Positions 38,680-46,951 of a stretch of DNA of 64,000 bases are shown in pieces; within the stretch, counting starts at the first letter, position 1; every line of letters begins with the position of its first letter. This DNA is from Noviherbaspirillum humi (GTDB lineage Bacteria; Pseudomonadota; Gammaproteobacteria; Burkholderiales; Burkholderiaceae_D). Position numbers and translations under genes: made by a program. The stretch is taken from the NCBI RefSeq assembly GCF_900188095.1, contig NZ_FZOT01000015.1, forward strand, positions 1 to 64,000, written 5' to 3'. The notes below the pieces were generated by a model. It had not been told where the DNA came from and searched no databases. It saw only the letters and a list, made by a program, of their open reading frames with translations.

Positions 38680-39392
38680 GGTTGTCCTCGGTTGAACGGC
38701 GCATTCAGCTGCGCCAGGCGTTCCGGCGTGCCGACATCGGTCCAGTCGCCGCGGTAGAGTTCGCCGCCGACCTGGCCGCGGGCGGCGTATTCGCGCAGGA
38801 TGGGCGCCAGCGGCGCCGCGTCGCCCGGCTGCACCGAATCGAACATCTCCGGCCGGTACACGCCGATGCCGGAAAAGGTGTGGCGCTGCTCGCCCTCGTT
38901 GGCGATGGAAAAGCTGTTCAGCGCGAAGTCGCCCTTCGGATGATGCGCCGGGTTCTTCACCAGGTAGAGCCAGGCGACATCGCGCTTGTCGCGCGGATGC
39001 GGGTTGCCCCACATGTCGTTGTCCTGCAGCGCATCCTTCACCTGTCCGAAGTCGAAGTGCGGACAGTAGATGTCGCCGGCGATGGCCACGAAGGGCTCCT
39101 CGCCCAGCAGGTGACGCGCCTTGGCAATGCCGCCGGCGGTTTCCAGGGCGGTGCCCTCGGCGGAATAGGCGATGCGGGCGCCGTAGCGTTCGCCGTTGCC
39201 GAGCGCTTCCTCGATCATGTGGCCGAGATGCGCATGGTTGATGACGATGTCGGCAATGCCGGCGCGCACCAGGTTGAGGATGTGCCAGACGATCAGCGGC
39301 CGCCCGCGCACCGTCAGCAGCGGCTTGGGACAGGTATCGGTCAGCGGGCGCATCCGCTCGCCGCGGCCGGCGGCGAAGATCATGGCTTTCAT
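38676..39392 (-). CDS. murU: N-acetylmuramate alpha-1-phosphate uridylyltransferase MurU
   Basis: 238 aa. The nucleotidyltransferase signature MKAMIFAAGRGERMRPLTDT is followed by KPLLTVRGRPLIVWHI and a metal-binding Asp in AIAGDIYCPHFDF. With AmgK directly upstream, it makes UDP-MurNAc from recycled MurNAc-1-P, bypassing de novo synthesis and MurA. The amgK-murU pair next to lptD is the arrangement known from Pseudomonas. An alternative reading as a glucose- or mannose-1-P transferase is less likely because of this pairing. Confidence 0.9.
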   Translation of the reverse strand: MKAMIFAAGRGERMRPLTDTCPKPLLTVRGRPLIVWHILNLVRAGIADIVINHAHLGHMIEEALGNGERYGARIAYSAEGTALETAGGIAKARHLLGEEPFVAIAGDIYCPHFDFGQVKDALQDNDMWGNPHPRDKRDVAWLYLVKNPAHHPKGDFALNSFSIANEGEQRHTFSGIGVYRPEMFDSVQPGDAAPLAPILREYAARGQVGGELYRGDWTDVGTPERLAQLNAPFNRGQP

Positions 39393-39435
39393 GCGGGCTT
39401 CCTGCGGTAAGGGCGGTGCCTGAGGGACGGGCGCA

Positions 39436-40476
39436 TCAGAAGGTGTAGCCGACCTGGGGGCCGCGGGCCTCGAAGTCGTCGAGCAGGCGCACCAGCGGCG
39501 CCAGTTCCTTGTAGCGGCCGGCGGTCTTGCGAGTGTATTCCATCACCAGCGGCAGGTCCTTGAGGTAGCCGTCCTTGCCGTCGCGGTGATAGAGGCGGGC
39601 GAAGATGCCGAGCACCTTCAGGTGGCGCTGCAGGCCCATGAATTCGAAGTCGCGGTAAAAGGCGTCGATGTCCGGGTTCACCGGCAGGCCGGCGCGCTTG
39701 GCGCGTTCCCAGTAGCGGATGGCCCAGTCCAGCACCAGTTCCTCGTCCCATTGCACATAGGCGTCGCGCAGCAGCGAAACGAGGTCGTAGGTAATGGGGC
39801 CGTAGACCGCATCCTGGAAATCGAGGATGCCGGGATTGCCCTGCGACAGCACCATCAGGTTGCGCGAATGGTAGTCGCGGTGCACGTAGACCTGCGGCTG
39901 GGCGAGGTTGTTGGCAAGCAGGACATCGAACACCTTGTTCAGCTGCTCGGTCTGGGTCGCCGTCATCTCGACGCCGAGATGCTTGCCGACATACCATTCC
40001 GGAAACAGCATCAGCTCGCGCAGCAGCAGGGCGCGGTCGTACTCGGGCAGCTGGCCCGGCTTGCTCTGCGCCTGGATCAGCACCAGCGCCTCGATGGCGC
40101 TGATGTAGAGCGCATGCGCGGTGTCCGGCGACAGCTGGTTCAGGTAGGTGGTGTTGCCAAGATCGCTCAGCAGCAGGAAGCCGTTGTCCACGTCCTGGGC
40201 CAGGATCTTCGGCACCGAGACGCCGGTCTCGCCGAACAGCTCCGCCACATGGATGAAGGGCCGCACATCCTCCTGCGGCGGCGGCGCGTCCATGATGATG
40301 AGGCTGCCCTGGCCATCGACCGCATCGGCACGGAAATAGCGGCGGAAGCTGGCGTCGGCCGACGCCGGCCGGATCGATTCGACGCGGGCCGGCGCTCCGG
40401 GCAGGGCGGCAAGCCAGGTTTTCAGGGCATCGAGACGAACATCGGAAGGCGCTGCAGGGGATTGATTTGAAGACAT
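39436..40476 (-). CDS. amgK: N-acetylmuramate/N-acetylglucosamine kinase AmgK
   Basis: 346 aa from MSSNQSPAAPSDVRLDALKT. The aminoglycoside phosphotransferase (kinase-like) fold shows catalytic VYVHRDYHSRNLMVL and metal-binding GILDFQDAVYGPITYDLVSL. It phosphorylates MurNAc at the anomeric carbon in the peptidoglycan recycling route. It is divergent from lptD (87 bp gap) and just upstream of murU (43 bp). Confidence 0.92.
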   Translation of the reverse strand: MSSNQSPAAPSDVRLDALKTWLAALPGAPARVESIRPASADASFRRYFRADAVDGQGSLIIMDAPPPQEDVRPFIHVAELFGETGVSVPKILAQDVDNGFLLLSDLGNTTYLNQLSPDTAHALYISAIEALVLIQAQSKPGQLPEYDRALLLRELMLFPEWYVGKHLGVEMTATQTEQLNKVFDVLLANNLAQPQVYVHRDYHSRNLMVLSQGNPGILDFQDAVYGPITYDLVSLLRDAYVQWDEELVLDWAIRYWERAKRAGLPVNPDIDAFYRDFEFMGLQRHLKVLGIFARLYHRDGKDGYLKDLPLVMEYTRKTAGRYKELAPLVRLLDDFEARGPQVGYTF

Positions 40477-40563
40477 GAAACAGGCTGATTCGGCAATTGA
40501 GGGCGGTAAGTTCCCATATAATAAGGGATTCATCTCAAAAATGCGCCTGCCCCTTTCCTGCTC

Positions 40564-42759
40564 ATGACCCGGTTTCGAGCTCGTCCCCAACCGCTTCGCC
40601 TGCTCCGTGTGCTGACTGCCCTGATTGCCGCTGGCGTCGTGCCGGGCATGGGCTTTGCGCAACAAAATGCCGCCGCGCCGGCGGATGATCCCAATGGCCC
40701 GGCCACCGTGAGCGCCGAGGAAATGACAGGCCGGCCCGACCGCGAGGTATTCCTGGAGCGTGACGTGGAAATCATCCGCGGTCCCACCACCGTGACCTCC
40801 GACCGGGCTACCTACCGGGTGCTGGAGGATGAGGTGGAAGCCAGCGGCAACATTCGCCTGCGCCGCAATGCCGACAGCTATACCGGCGACGACATGCGCC
40901 TGAAGATCGATACCGGCGAAGGCTTCATCACCCATCCCACTTATCACCTGGGCAAGAACAATGCGCAGGGCAGGGCGGACCGCGTCGATTTCGAGTCGCG
41001 CGAGGAAGCCACCATTACCGATAGTTCCTACAGTACCTGCGAAGGGCCGGATCCGGACTGGTATTTGAAGTCCGGCATCATGAAGCTCGATACCGGACGC
41101 GATGTCGGCACCGCCTACCGCTCCCTGGTGTACTTCAAGGGCGTGCCCATTCTCGGCGCGCCGGCGATCTCGTTCCCGCTGTCGGATGCGCGCAAGTCCG
41201 GCCTGCTGCCGCCCACCATCGGCTCCAACAGCAAGGGCGGCCTCGACATCACCACGCCGTATTACCTCAACATCGCGCCCAACCGCGACCTGACCCTCTA
41301 TCCGCGCCTCATCGCGCGGCGCGGCTTGCAGCTTGGCGCCGAAGCCCGCTACCTCGGCGAGACTTACAACGGCATCACCCGCGCCGAATACCTGCCGCAC
41401 GACCGCCTGACCAACAGCGATCGCTACCTGCTGTCGTCGTTGCATAACCAGACCCTTGCGCCGGGCCTGTTCGCCAACTGGAACCTGAATTTCGCGTCGG
41501 ACGACAACTACATGTCCGACTTCACGCGCAATCTCACCAATACCACCCAGCGTCTGCTGGCGCGCGACATCAACCTGAACTACGCCGGCAGCTTCTGGAG
41601 CAGCACCGCCCGCCTGTCCAATTACCAGGTGCTGCAGGATCCGGCCGCGCCGATCACCAAGCCTTACGCCCGCTTGCCGCAGCTGACCTTTCTCAGCGGT
41701 CAGCAGGACGTCAACGGCTTCGACTGGAATGCCGATGCGGAACTGACCCGCTTCTGGCATGCCGACCTGGTGCGCGGAAACCGCATGGTGATCAACCCGC
41801 GGCTTGCCTATCCGATCATCAACCAGGCCTTCTTCGTCATCCCGAAGGTGCAGGTGCATGCCACCCGCTACCAGCTGGAGAACACGGCGCCGGGCGCCAG
41901 CACCACGTTGTCGCGCACCGTGCCGATCTTCTCGGTCGACAGCGGCATGGTGTTCGAGCGCGATGCCCGCTTCTTCAACCTGCCGACGACGCAGACGCTG
42001 GAACCGCGCCTGTTCTACGTCTACGCGCCGTACCGCGACCAGAGCGCCTTCCCGCTGTTCGACACTGCCGAGGCCGATCTCAGCTTCGGCCAGCTGTTCA
42101 GCGAGAACCGCTTCATCGGCAATGACCGCATCAGCAACTCCAACCAGCTGACGGCCGCGCTGGTATCGCGCTTCCTGGAGCCGAGCGGCGCGCTGCGTGC
42201 CCGCTTCGCCATCGGCCAGCGCTACTATTTCACCGACCAGCGGGTGTCGCTCACGTCGACGGCAACCGAAAGCCGCTCCGACCTGCTGCTGTCGGCCTAT
42301 ACCCAGTTGTCCCGCAGTCTCAGCTTCGAGGGCAATACCCAGTACAGCCAGTCGCTGCATAAGCTGCGCCGGGCCAGCCTGTTCGGCCAGTGGCAGCCGG
42401 AGCCGGGCAAGGTGCTGAACCTGCGCTACCGGCGCGACCTGCCGAACAACCTGGAGCAGGTGGAAGTCTCCGGCCAGTGGCCGATCTCGCGCCGCTGGTA
42501 TGGCGTGGCGCGGGTCAACTATTCGCTGCCGGACAAGCGCATCGCCGAAAGCCTGGGCGGCATCGAATACAAGGCCGACTGCTGGGTGTTCCGCCTGGTC
42601 GGCCAGCGCATCCCGACCGCGACTCAGCAATCTACCTCGGCCATCTATTTCCAGCTCGAACTGACGGGCCTGACCCGCCTCGGCTCCAATCCGCTGGATG
42701 CCCTGCGCGCCGCCGTGCCCGGCTACCAGATGGTGAACCAACCCCGTCCCAATCCTTGA
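40564..42759 (+). CDS. lptD: LPS-assembly protein LptD
   Basis: 731 aa outer-membrane protein with a signal peptide ending near GFAQQ (residue 34). An N-terminal LptA-like beta-jellyroll (about 50-155) is followed by the large beta-barrel. The mature protein has only two cysteines, C159 in SSYSTCEGPD and C673 in YKADCWVF, against four in E. coli, so one inter-domain disulfide is expected. With LptE it places LPS in the outer leaflet. It starts the lptD-surA-pdxA-rsmA operon; SurA in turn helps fold LptD. Confidence 0.95.
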   Translation: MTRFRARPQPLRLLRVLTALIAAGVVPGMGFAQQNAAAPADDPNGPATVSAEEMTGRPDREVFLERDVEIIRGPTTVTSDRATYRVLEDEVEASGNIRLRRNADSYTGDDMRLKIDTGEGFITHPTYHLGKNNAQGRADRVDFESREEATITDSSYSTCEGPDPDWYLKSGIMKLDTGRDVGTAYRSLVYFKGVPILGAPAISFPLSDARKSGLLPPTIGSNSKGGLDITTPYYLNIAPNRDLTLYPRLIARRGLQLGAEARYLGETYNGITRAEYLPHDRLTNSDRYLLSSLHNQTLAPGLFANWNLNFASDDNYMSDFTRNLTNTTQRLLARDINLNYAGSFWSSTARLSNYQVLQDPAAPITKPYARLPQLTFLSGQQDVNGFDWNADAELTRFWHADLVRGNRMVINPRLAYPIINQAFFVIPKVQVHATRYQLENTAPGASTTLSRTVPIFSVDSGMVFERDARFFNLPTTQTLEPRLFYVYAPYRDQSAFPLFDTAEADLSFGQLFSENRFIGNDRISNSNQLTAALVSRFLEPSGALRARFAIGQRYYFTDQRVSLTSTATESRSDLLLSAYTQLSRSLSFEGNTQYSQSLHKLRRASLFGQWQPEPGKVLNLRYRRDLPNNLEQVEVSGQWPISRRWYGVARVNYSLPDKRIAESLGGIEYKADCWVFRLVGQRIPTATQQSTSAIYFQLELTGLTRLGSNPLDALRAAVPGYQMVNQPRPNP

Positions 42760-42773
42760 GAAGCCTGTCATCC

Positions 42774-44225
42774 ATGAACACTCGTTTCACGTCTTCCATT
42801 TCGCGCCGGCGCACCGGCATGGCTGCAGTGCTGCTGGCCTTCGGCGCCGCGCTGTCGGCGCCGGCCCTGGCCCAGTTCCGCGCGCCATCGCAGCCGGGCC
42901 TGCCGGTCAATCCGCCGGCCGCCGTCCAGGCCGCGCCGGCGCAGCCGGCACCCCAGCCGCGGATTCAGCTGGCCGATGCGATCATCGCCGTGGTCAACAA
43001 CGATGTCATCACCCGCAATGAGCTGATGGACCGCGCCCGCATGGTCGAGCGCCGCATGCGCGGGCAGGGCGTGTCGCTGCCGCCGCCGGCCGAATTCCAG
43101 CGCCAGCTGCTGGAGCGCATGATCGTCGACAAGGCGCAGCTGCAGCTGGCCAAGGAAGTCGGCATCCGCGTCGACGACACCATGCTGGACCGCGCCGTCA
43201 GCCGCATCGCCGAGCAGAACCGCATGTCGCTGCAGGAGTTCCGCAACCAGCTCGAGCGCGAAGGCATCACCTATCCGCGCTTCCGCGAAGAGATCCGCGA
43301 GGAAATCATCATGCAGCGCCTGCGCGAGCGGGAAGTCGACAACAAGATCCAGATTTCGGAGTCGGAAGTCGACAACTACCTCGCCGCCGAGAAGGGCGCC
43401 GGCGGTGCGCAGCAGGAGCTGAACCTGGCTCAGATCCTGGTTCGCGTCCCGGAAAACGCCTCGGCCGAGCAGATCGCCGCCCGCCGCCAGCGCGCCGAGG
43501 AGATTCAGCGCCAGATCCGCTCCGGCGGCGATTTCGCCAAGTTGGCCGCCACCTATTCCGACGCCAGCGATGCGCTCAGCGGCGGCGACCTCGGCTGGCG
43601 CAGCCAGGACCGTCTGCCGCAGCTTTTCCTGGATGCCGTCTCCGGCCTGAAGGAAGGCGAGGCGTCGCAGATCGTCAAGAGCGCCAACGGCTTCCACATC
43701 GTCAAGCTGGTCGGCAAGCGCCAGCCGAGCGTCGTGAAGGGCGGTGCGGCCGGCCCGAACGCGGTGCAGCAGACCCATGCGCGCCACATCCTCATCAAGA
43801 CCAACCAGATCGTCAGCGCCGCCGATGCCCGCCGCAAGCTGGCCGAGCTGAAGCAGCGCCTCGACAACAACGCCGCCAAGTTCGAGGACCTGGCCAAGCT
43901 GTATTCGAACGACCTCTCCGCCTCGCGCGGCGGCGACCTCGGCTGGATCTACCCGGGCGATACCGTGCCCGAGTTCGAGCGCGCCATGGACGGGCTGCAG
44001 CCGGGGCAGGTGAGCGAGCCTATCGAATCGCCCTTCGGCTATCACCTGATCCAGGTGATCGAGCGCAAGCGCGACGACGTGTCGCAGGAGCGGCAGCGGC
44101 TGATCGCCCGCCAGGCCATCCGCGAACGCAAGCTGGAAGAGGCGACCCAGGATTGGCTGCGCCAGCTGCGCGACCGCGCCTATGTCGAATATCGCTTCGA
44201 GAACGCCGAGAGCAGCGGATCGTAA
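42774..44225 (+). CDS. surA: Periplasmic chaperone and peptidyl-prolyl isomerase SurA
   Basis: 483 aa with a signal peptide (cleavage near ALAQ, residue 34) and a Pro/Ala/Gln-rich linker to about residue 62. The SurA N-domain has [18 protein letters not shown]. Two parvulin domains follow (about 213-315, [12 protein letters not shown]; about 333-435, [11 protein letters not shown]), then the C-terminal helix region. It escorts outer-membrane proteins across the periplasm. It sits 14 bp after lptD. The Pro-rich linker is longer than in E. coli SurA (428 aa). Confidence 0.96.
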   Translation: MNTRFTSSISRRRTGMAAVLLAFGAALSAPALAQFRAPSQPGLPVNPPAAVQAAPAQPAPQPRIQLADAIIAVVNNDVITRNELMDRARMVERRMRGQGVSLPPPAEFQRQLLERMIVDKAQLQLAKEVGIRVDDTMLDRAVSRIAEQNRMSLQEFRNQLEREGITYPRFREEIREEIIMQRLREREVDNKIQISESEVDNYLAAEKGAGGAQQELNLAQILVRVPENASAEQIAARRQRAEEIQRQIRSGGDFAKLAATYSDASDALSGGDLGWRSQDRLPQLFLDAVSGLKEGEASQIVKSANGFHIVKLVGKRQPSVVKGGAAGPNAVQQTHARHILIKTNQIVSAADARRKLAELKQRLDNNAAKFEDLAKLYSNDLSASRGGDLGWIYPGDTVPEFERAMDGLQPGQVSEPIESPFGYHLIQVIERKRDDVSQERQRLIARQAIRERKLEEATQDWLRQLRDRAYVEYRFENAESSGS

Positions 44226-44235
44226 GGATTTCATC

Positions 44236-45264
44236 ATGAGCACCGGCAAGCGGCCCGTCATTGCCATCACCTGCGGCGAACCGGCCGGCATCGGCCCCGA
44301 AATCTCGCTGCGCGCCGCCTGGGAGCTGCGCGCCGAGATCGACGGCGTGCTGCTCGGCGACGCCGCCCTGCTGTCCATGCTGGCCGAGGACATCTCGCCC
44401 GATATCCGGTTGTCGGCCTTGTCCTGGCAGGCGGTTCGCAACAACGGACTGCCTCAGCGCAGCCCGGAGCGTCTGACGGTGATCGACTGTCCGCTGGCGG
44501 TGCCGGCGCAGCCGGGCCAACTCGATGCCCGCAACGGCGGCGCGGTGCTGCAGACGCTGGATGTGGCCATCGCGGGCGCCCGGGACGGCCTGTTCGAAGC
44601 CATCGTCACCGCGCCGCTCCAGAAAAGCACTATCAACGATGCCGGCGTGCCCTTCACCGGCCATACAGAATACCTGGCGGAGAAAACCGCCACGCCGCAG
44701 GTGGTGATGATGCTCGCCGGCGGCACGCCGCTGCTGCGGGTGGCGCTGGCCACCACCCATCTCGCCCTGAAGGACGTGCCGGCGGCCATCACCTTCGACA
44801 GCCTGTCGACCACGCTGGACATCGTGCACCGGGACCTGAAGGCCAAGTTCGGCATCGCCAGGCCGCGCATCCTGGTGACCGGCCTCAATCCGCATGCCGG
44901 CGAGAACGGCTATCTCGGCCGCGAGGAGATCGATGTCATCGCGCCGGCGCTGCAATCGGCGCAGGCGCGGGGCATCGACGCTATCGGTCCCTATCCGGCC
45001 GACACCCTGTTCCAGCCGCGCCATCTGGAAGGCGCAGACTGCGTGCTGGCCATGTACCACGACCAGGGGCTGCCGGTGCTCAAGCACGCCAGCTTCGGCC
45101 GCGGCGTCAATATCACCTTGGGCCTGCCCATCATCCGCACCTCGGTCGACCACGGCACCGCGCTCGACCTGGCAGCAAAGGGCCTCGGCCATGCCGACCA
45201 TGGCAGCATGAAGGAAGCCCTCGCCGTGGCCGCGCGCATGGCGGCATCGAAAGCATCCGCATGA
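44236..45264 (+). CDS. pdxA: 4-hydroxythreonine-4-phosphate dehydrogenase
   Basis: 342 aa from [20 protein letters not shown]. An NAD-dependent step in pyridoxal 5'-phosphate synthesis. Typical blocks are [22 protein letters not shown] (metal His), [13 protein letters not shown] and [12 protein letters not shown]. Its stop overlaps the rsmA start (ATGA), as in the E. coli surA-pdxA-rsmA order. Confidence 0.97.
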   Translation: MSTGKRPVIAITCGEPAGIGPEISLRAAWELRAEIDGVLLGDAALLSMLAEDISPDIRLSALSWQAVRNNGLPQRSPERLTVIDCPLAVPAQPGQLDARNGGAVLQTLDVAIAGARDGLFEAIVTAPLQKSTINDAGVPFTGHTEYLAEKTATPQVVMMLAGGTPLLRVALATTHLALKDVPAAITFDSLSTTLDIVHRDLKAKFGIARPRILVTGLNPHAGENGYLGREEIDVIAPALQSAQARGIDAIGPYPADTLFQPRHLEGADCVLAMYHDQGLPVLKHASFGRGVNITLGLPIIRTSVDHGTALDLAAKGLGHADHGSMKEALAVAARMAASKASA

Positions 45265-46028
45265 AACACATTCCCCGCAAGCGCTTCGGCCAGAACTTCC
45301 TGACCGATCAATCGGTGCTGCACGACATCATCCGCGCCATCGATCCCCGGCCGGAAGACGCCATGGTCGAGATCGGCCCCGGCCTCGGCGCCATGACCTC
45401 GCTGCTGCTGCAATCGCTGCGCCAGCTGCACGTGGTGGAGCTGGACCGCGACCTGGTGGCGCGCCTGAAGCGCGACTATCCGGCCGACCGCCTGGTGGTG
45501 CATGAAGGCGACGCGCTGCAATTCGATTTTGCTTCCCTGCCGGTGTCCGAGGGCAGGAAGCTGCGGGTGGTGGGCAACCTGCCCTACAACATTTCCAGTC
45601 CGCTGCTGTTTCATCTGGCGGAGATGGCGCCGCAGGTGCACGACCAGCATTTCATGCTGCAGAAGGAAGTGGTGGAGCGGATGGTGGCGGAGCCGGGCAC
45701 CAAGGCCTTCGGCCGGCTGTCGGTGATGCTGCAGTGGCGCTATCACATGGAACTGCTGTTCGTGGTTCCGCCCACGGCCTTCGACCCGCCGCCGCAGGTG
45801 GATTCGGCCATCGTGCGCATGATCCCGCTGCCGCAGCCGCTTCCCTGCGATGCCGCCAAGCTGGAGCAGGTGGTCACCAAGGCTTTCTCGCAGCGGCGCA
45901 AGGTGCTGCGCAATTGCGTTGCCGGGATGTTCACCGAGAATGATCTGATCGATGCCGGCGTCGACCCGCAGGCGCGTCCGGAAGCGGTGCCGATGGAACA
46001 GTTCGTGGCGCTGGCAAATAGGGCGTAG
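45261..46028 (+). CDS. rsmA: 16S rRNA adenine-N6,N6-dimethyltransferase RsmA (KsgA)
   Basis: 255 aa. SAM-binding [15 protein letters not shown] and catalytic [17 protein letters not shown] are clear. It dimethylates two adjacent adenines near the 3' end of 16S rRNA, a late check in 30S assembly. Its final codons GCG-TAG fall inside the tail of repeat copy 4, so the repeat supplies the stop codon. Confidence 0.96.
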   Translation: MKHIPRKRFGQNFLTDQSVLHDIIRAIDPRPEDAMVEIGPGLGAMTSLLLQSLRQLHVVELDRDLVARLKRDYPADRLVVHEGDALQFDFASLPVSEGRKLRVVGNLPYNISSPLLFHLAEMAPQVHDQHFMLQKEVVERMVAEPGTKAFGRLSVMLQWRYHMELLFVVPPTAFDPPPQVDSAIVRMIPLPQPLPCDAAKLEQVVTKAFSQRRKVLRNCVAGMFTENDLIDAGVDPQARPEAVPMEQFVALANRA

Positions 46029-46090
46029 CAGGGAATTCGCGGAGCACTGCTCCGCGCCTGCGGAGCCAGCAGCGCTTGCAAGCGCTGCTG
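46024..46090 (-). repeat. Double-palindrome repeat, copy 4 (reverse orientation)
   Basis: Read on the minus strand, stem 1 is a perfect 24-bp palindrome with arms CAGCAGCGC/GCGCTGCTG around TTGCAA (46067-46090). The linker is GCTCCGCAGG. Stem 2 is CGCGGAGCA-G-TGCTCCGCG (46038-46056), and the tail AATTCCCTGCTACGC overlaps the rsmA stop codon. Confidence 0.88.
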
Positions 46091-46095
46091 TGGGT

Positions 46096-46121
46096 GGGGT
46101 TTCGCGGAGCACCGTTCCGCG
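46096..46121 (-). repeat. Double-palindrome repeat, copy 5 (partial)
   Basis: Only stem 2 and the start of the tail are present. On the minus strand it reads CGCGGAACG-G-TGCTCCGCG followed by AAACCCC. The arms pair except for one wobble and one mismatch next to the loop. Confidence 0.65.
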
Positions 46122-46200
46122 CTGGCGTGGGTCGTGGAAGGGGTTCTCTCGCCCTTAAGGGAAGTTCTTTATAAGCAGAAGAAACCCACCCTCACCCACG

Positions 46201-46276
46201 TCATTGCTTGCAAGCGATGACGACTTCGCAGGCGGACGGCATGCTGTCCGAATTCCCTGCTGCGCCCCCAACCCTC
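46201..46276 (+). repeat. Double-palindrome repeat, copy 6
   Basis: Stem 1 is TCATTGC-TTGCAA-GCGATGA (46201-46220, one G-T pair). The linker is CGACTTCGCAGG. Stem 2 is CGGACGGCATGCTGTCCG (46233-46250, one G-T pair). The tail AATTCCCTGCTGCGCCCCC continues AACCCTC, matching copy 3. Confidence 0.85.
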
Positions 46277-46322
46277 CCCCTGATGGAGAGGGAGCATCCT
46301 TTGTGGTTCAACCTCACCCCTC

Positions 46323-46505
46323 ACGGTCAGGAATGCAAGCCCGACCGGCTGCGCGTATTCAAGGGAAAGGATAGGTAGCCAGACTATGAACCACCCTACG
46401 GTCGGGCTTGCAAGCCTGACCGGCTTCGCGTATTCAAGGGAAAGGATAGGTAGCCAGACTTTGAACCACCCCACGGTCAGGCTTGCAAGCCTGACCGGCT
46501 TCGCG
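46323..46505 (+). repeat. 75-bp tandem direct repeat, 2.4 copies
   Basis: Units at 46323-46397 and 46398-46472, with a partial third at 46473-46505, each exactly 75 bp from the next. Every unit begins ACGGTC and carries a palindrome centred on TGCAA (perfect in unit 3: GGTCAGGC-TTGCAA-GCCTGACC), followed by CCGGCT-CGCG, then an about 38-bp spacer with GGATAGGTAGCCAGACT. The palindrome is the stem 1 of the double-palindrome family, so the tandem array derives from it. Confidence 0.92.
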
Positions 46506-46546
46506 AGCGCAGAGCAGTGCTCTGCGAAACCCTCGCTGCGCCCCCC
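46475..46546 (+). repeat. Double-palindrome repeat, copy 7 (next to gloA stop)
   Basis: Stem 1 has arms GGTCAGGC/GCCTGACC around TTGCAA (46475-46496). The linker is GGCTTCGCGAG. Stem 2 is CGCAGAGCA-G-TGCTCTGCG (46508-46526), and the tail AAACCCTCGCTGCGCCCCCC ends two bases before the gloA stop codon. Confidence 0.87.
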
Positions 46547-46547
46547 T

Positions 46548-46934
46548 CTACGCTCCCCGCTGAATCAACTCCACCTTATACCCATCCGGATCCTCGATGA
46601 AGGCGATCACCGTCGAGCCGCCCTTCACCGGGCCAGCTTCTCGCGTCACCTTTCCGCCCAGCGCCTTCACCTGCTTGCAGGTCCGGTAGGCATCTTCCAC
46701 CGCGATGGCGATGTGGCCATAGGCGCTGCCGAGGTCGTACTTGTCCACGCCGTAGTTGTAGGTCAGCTCCAGTTCCGCATGGTCCGGGTTGGTGCCGTAG
46801 CCGACGAACGCAAGCGAATACTTCTGCTCCGGGCGGTCGGTGGTGCGCAGCAGCTTCATGCCCATGACGCGGGTGTAGAAATCGATGGAACGCTGCAGGT
46901 CGCCGACTCGCAGCATGGTGTGGAGGATGCGCAT
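46548..46934 (-). CDS. gloA: Lactoylglutathione lyase (glyoxalase I)
   Basis: 128 aa from [20 protein letters not shown]; the upstream open frame is antisense to other coding and is ignored. It converts the methylglyoxal-glutathione hemithioacetal to S-lactoylglutathione. Metal ligands are visible at H5 (ILHTM), E56 (HAELELTYN), H74 ([11 protein letters not shown]) and E122 (GYKVELIQ). An AGGAGAACC ribosome-binding site precedes the start. It is the last gene of the long minus-strand run. Confidence 0.95.
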   Translation of the reverse strand: MRILHTMLRVGDLQRSIDFYTRVMGMKLLRTTDRPEQKYSLAFVGYGTNPDHAELELTYNYGVDKYDLGSAYGHIAIAVEDAYRTCKQVKALGGKVTREAGPVKGGSTVIAFIEDPDGYKVELIQRGA

Positions 46935-46951
46935 GTGGTTCTCCTGTGTGC

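Larger units (their letters stand above)
46029..46547. other. Repeat-filled gap between rsmA and gloA
   Basis: 519 bp with no gene between two convergent genes. Almost all of it is palindromic repeat material: copies 4 to 7 of the double-palindrome family and a 75-bp tandem repeat. Copy 4 faces rsmA and copies 6 and 7 face gloA, so the array has opposite orientations at its two ends. Confidence 0.85.

Noticed and set aside
40477-42771. Long minus-strand extension of amgK across lptD
   Set aside because: The first 765 codons are antisense to lptD; protein similarity to AmgK starts only at the ATG at 40476.
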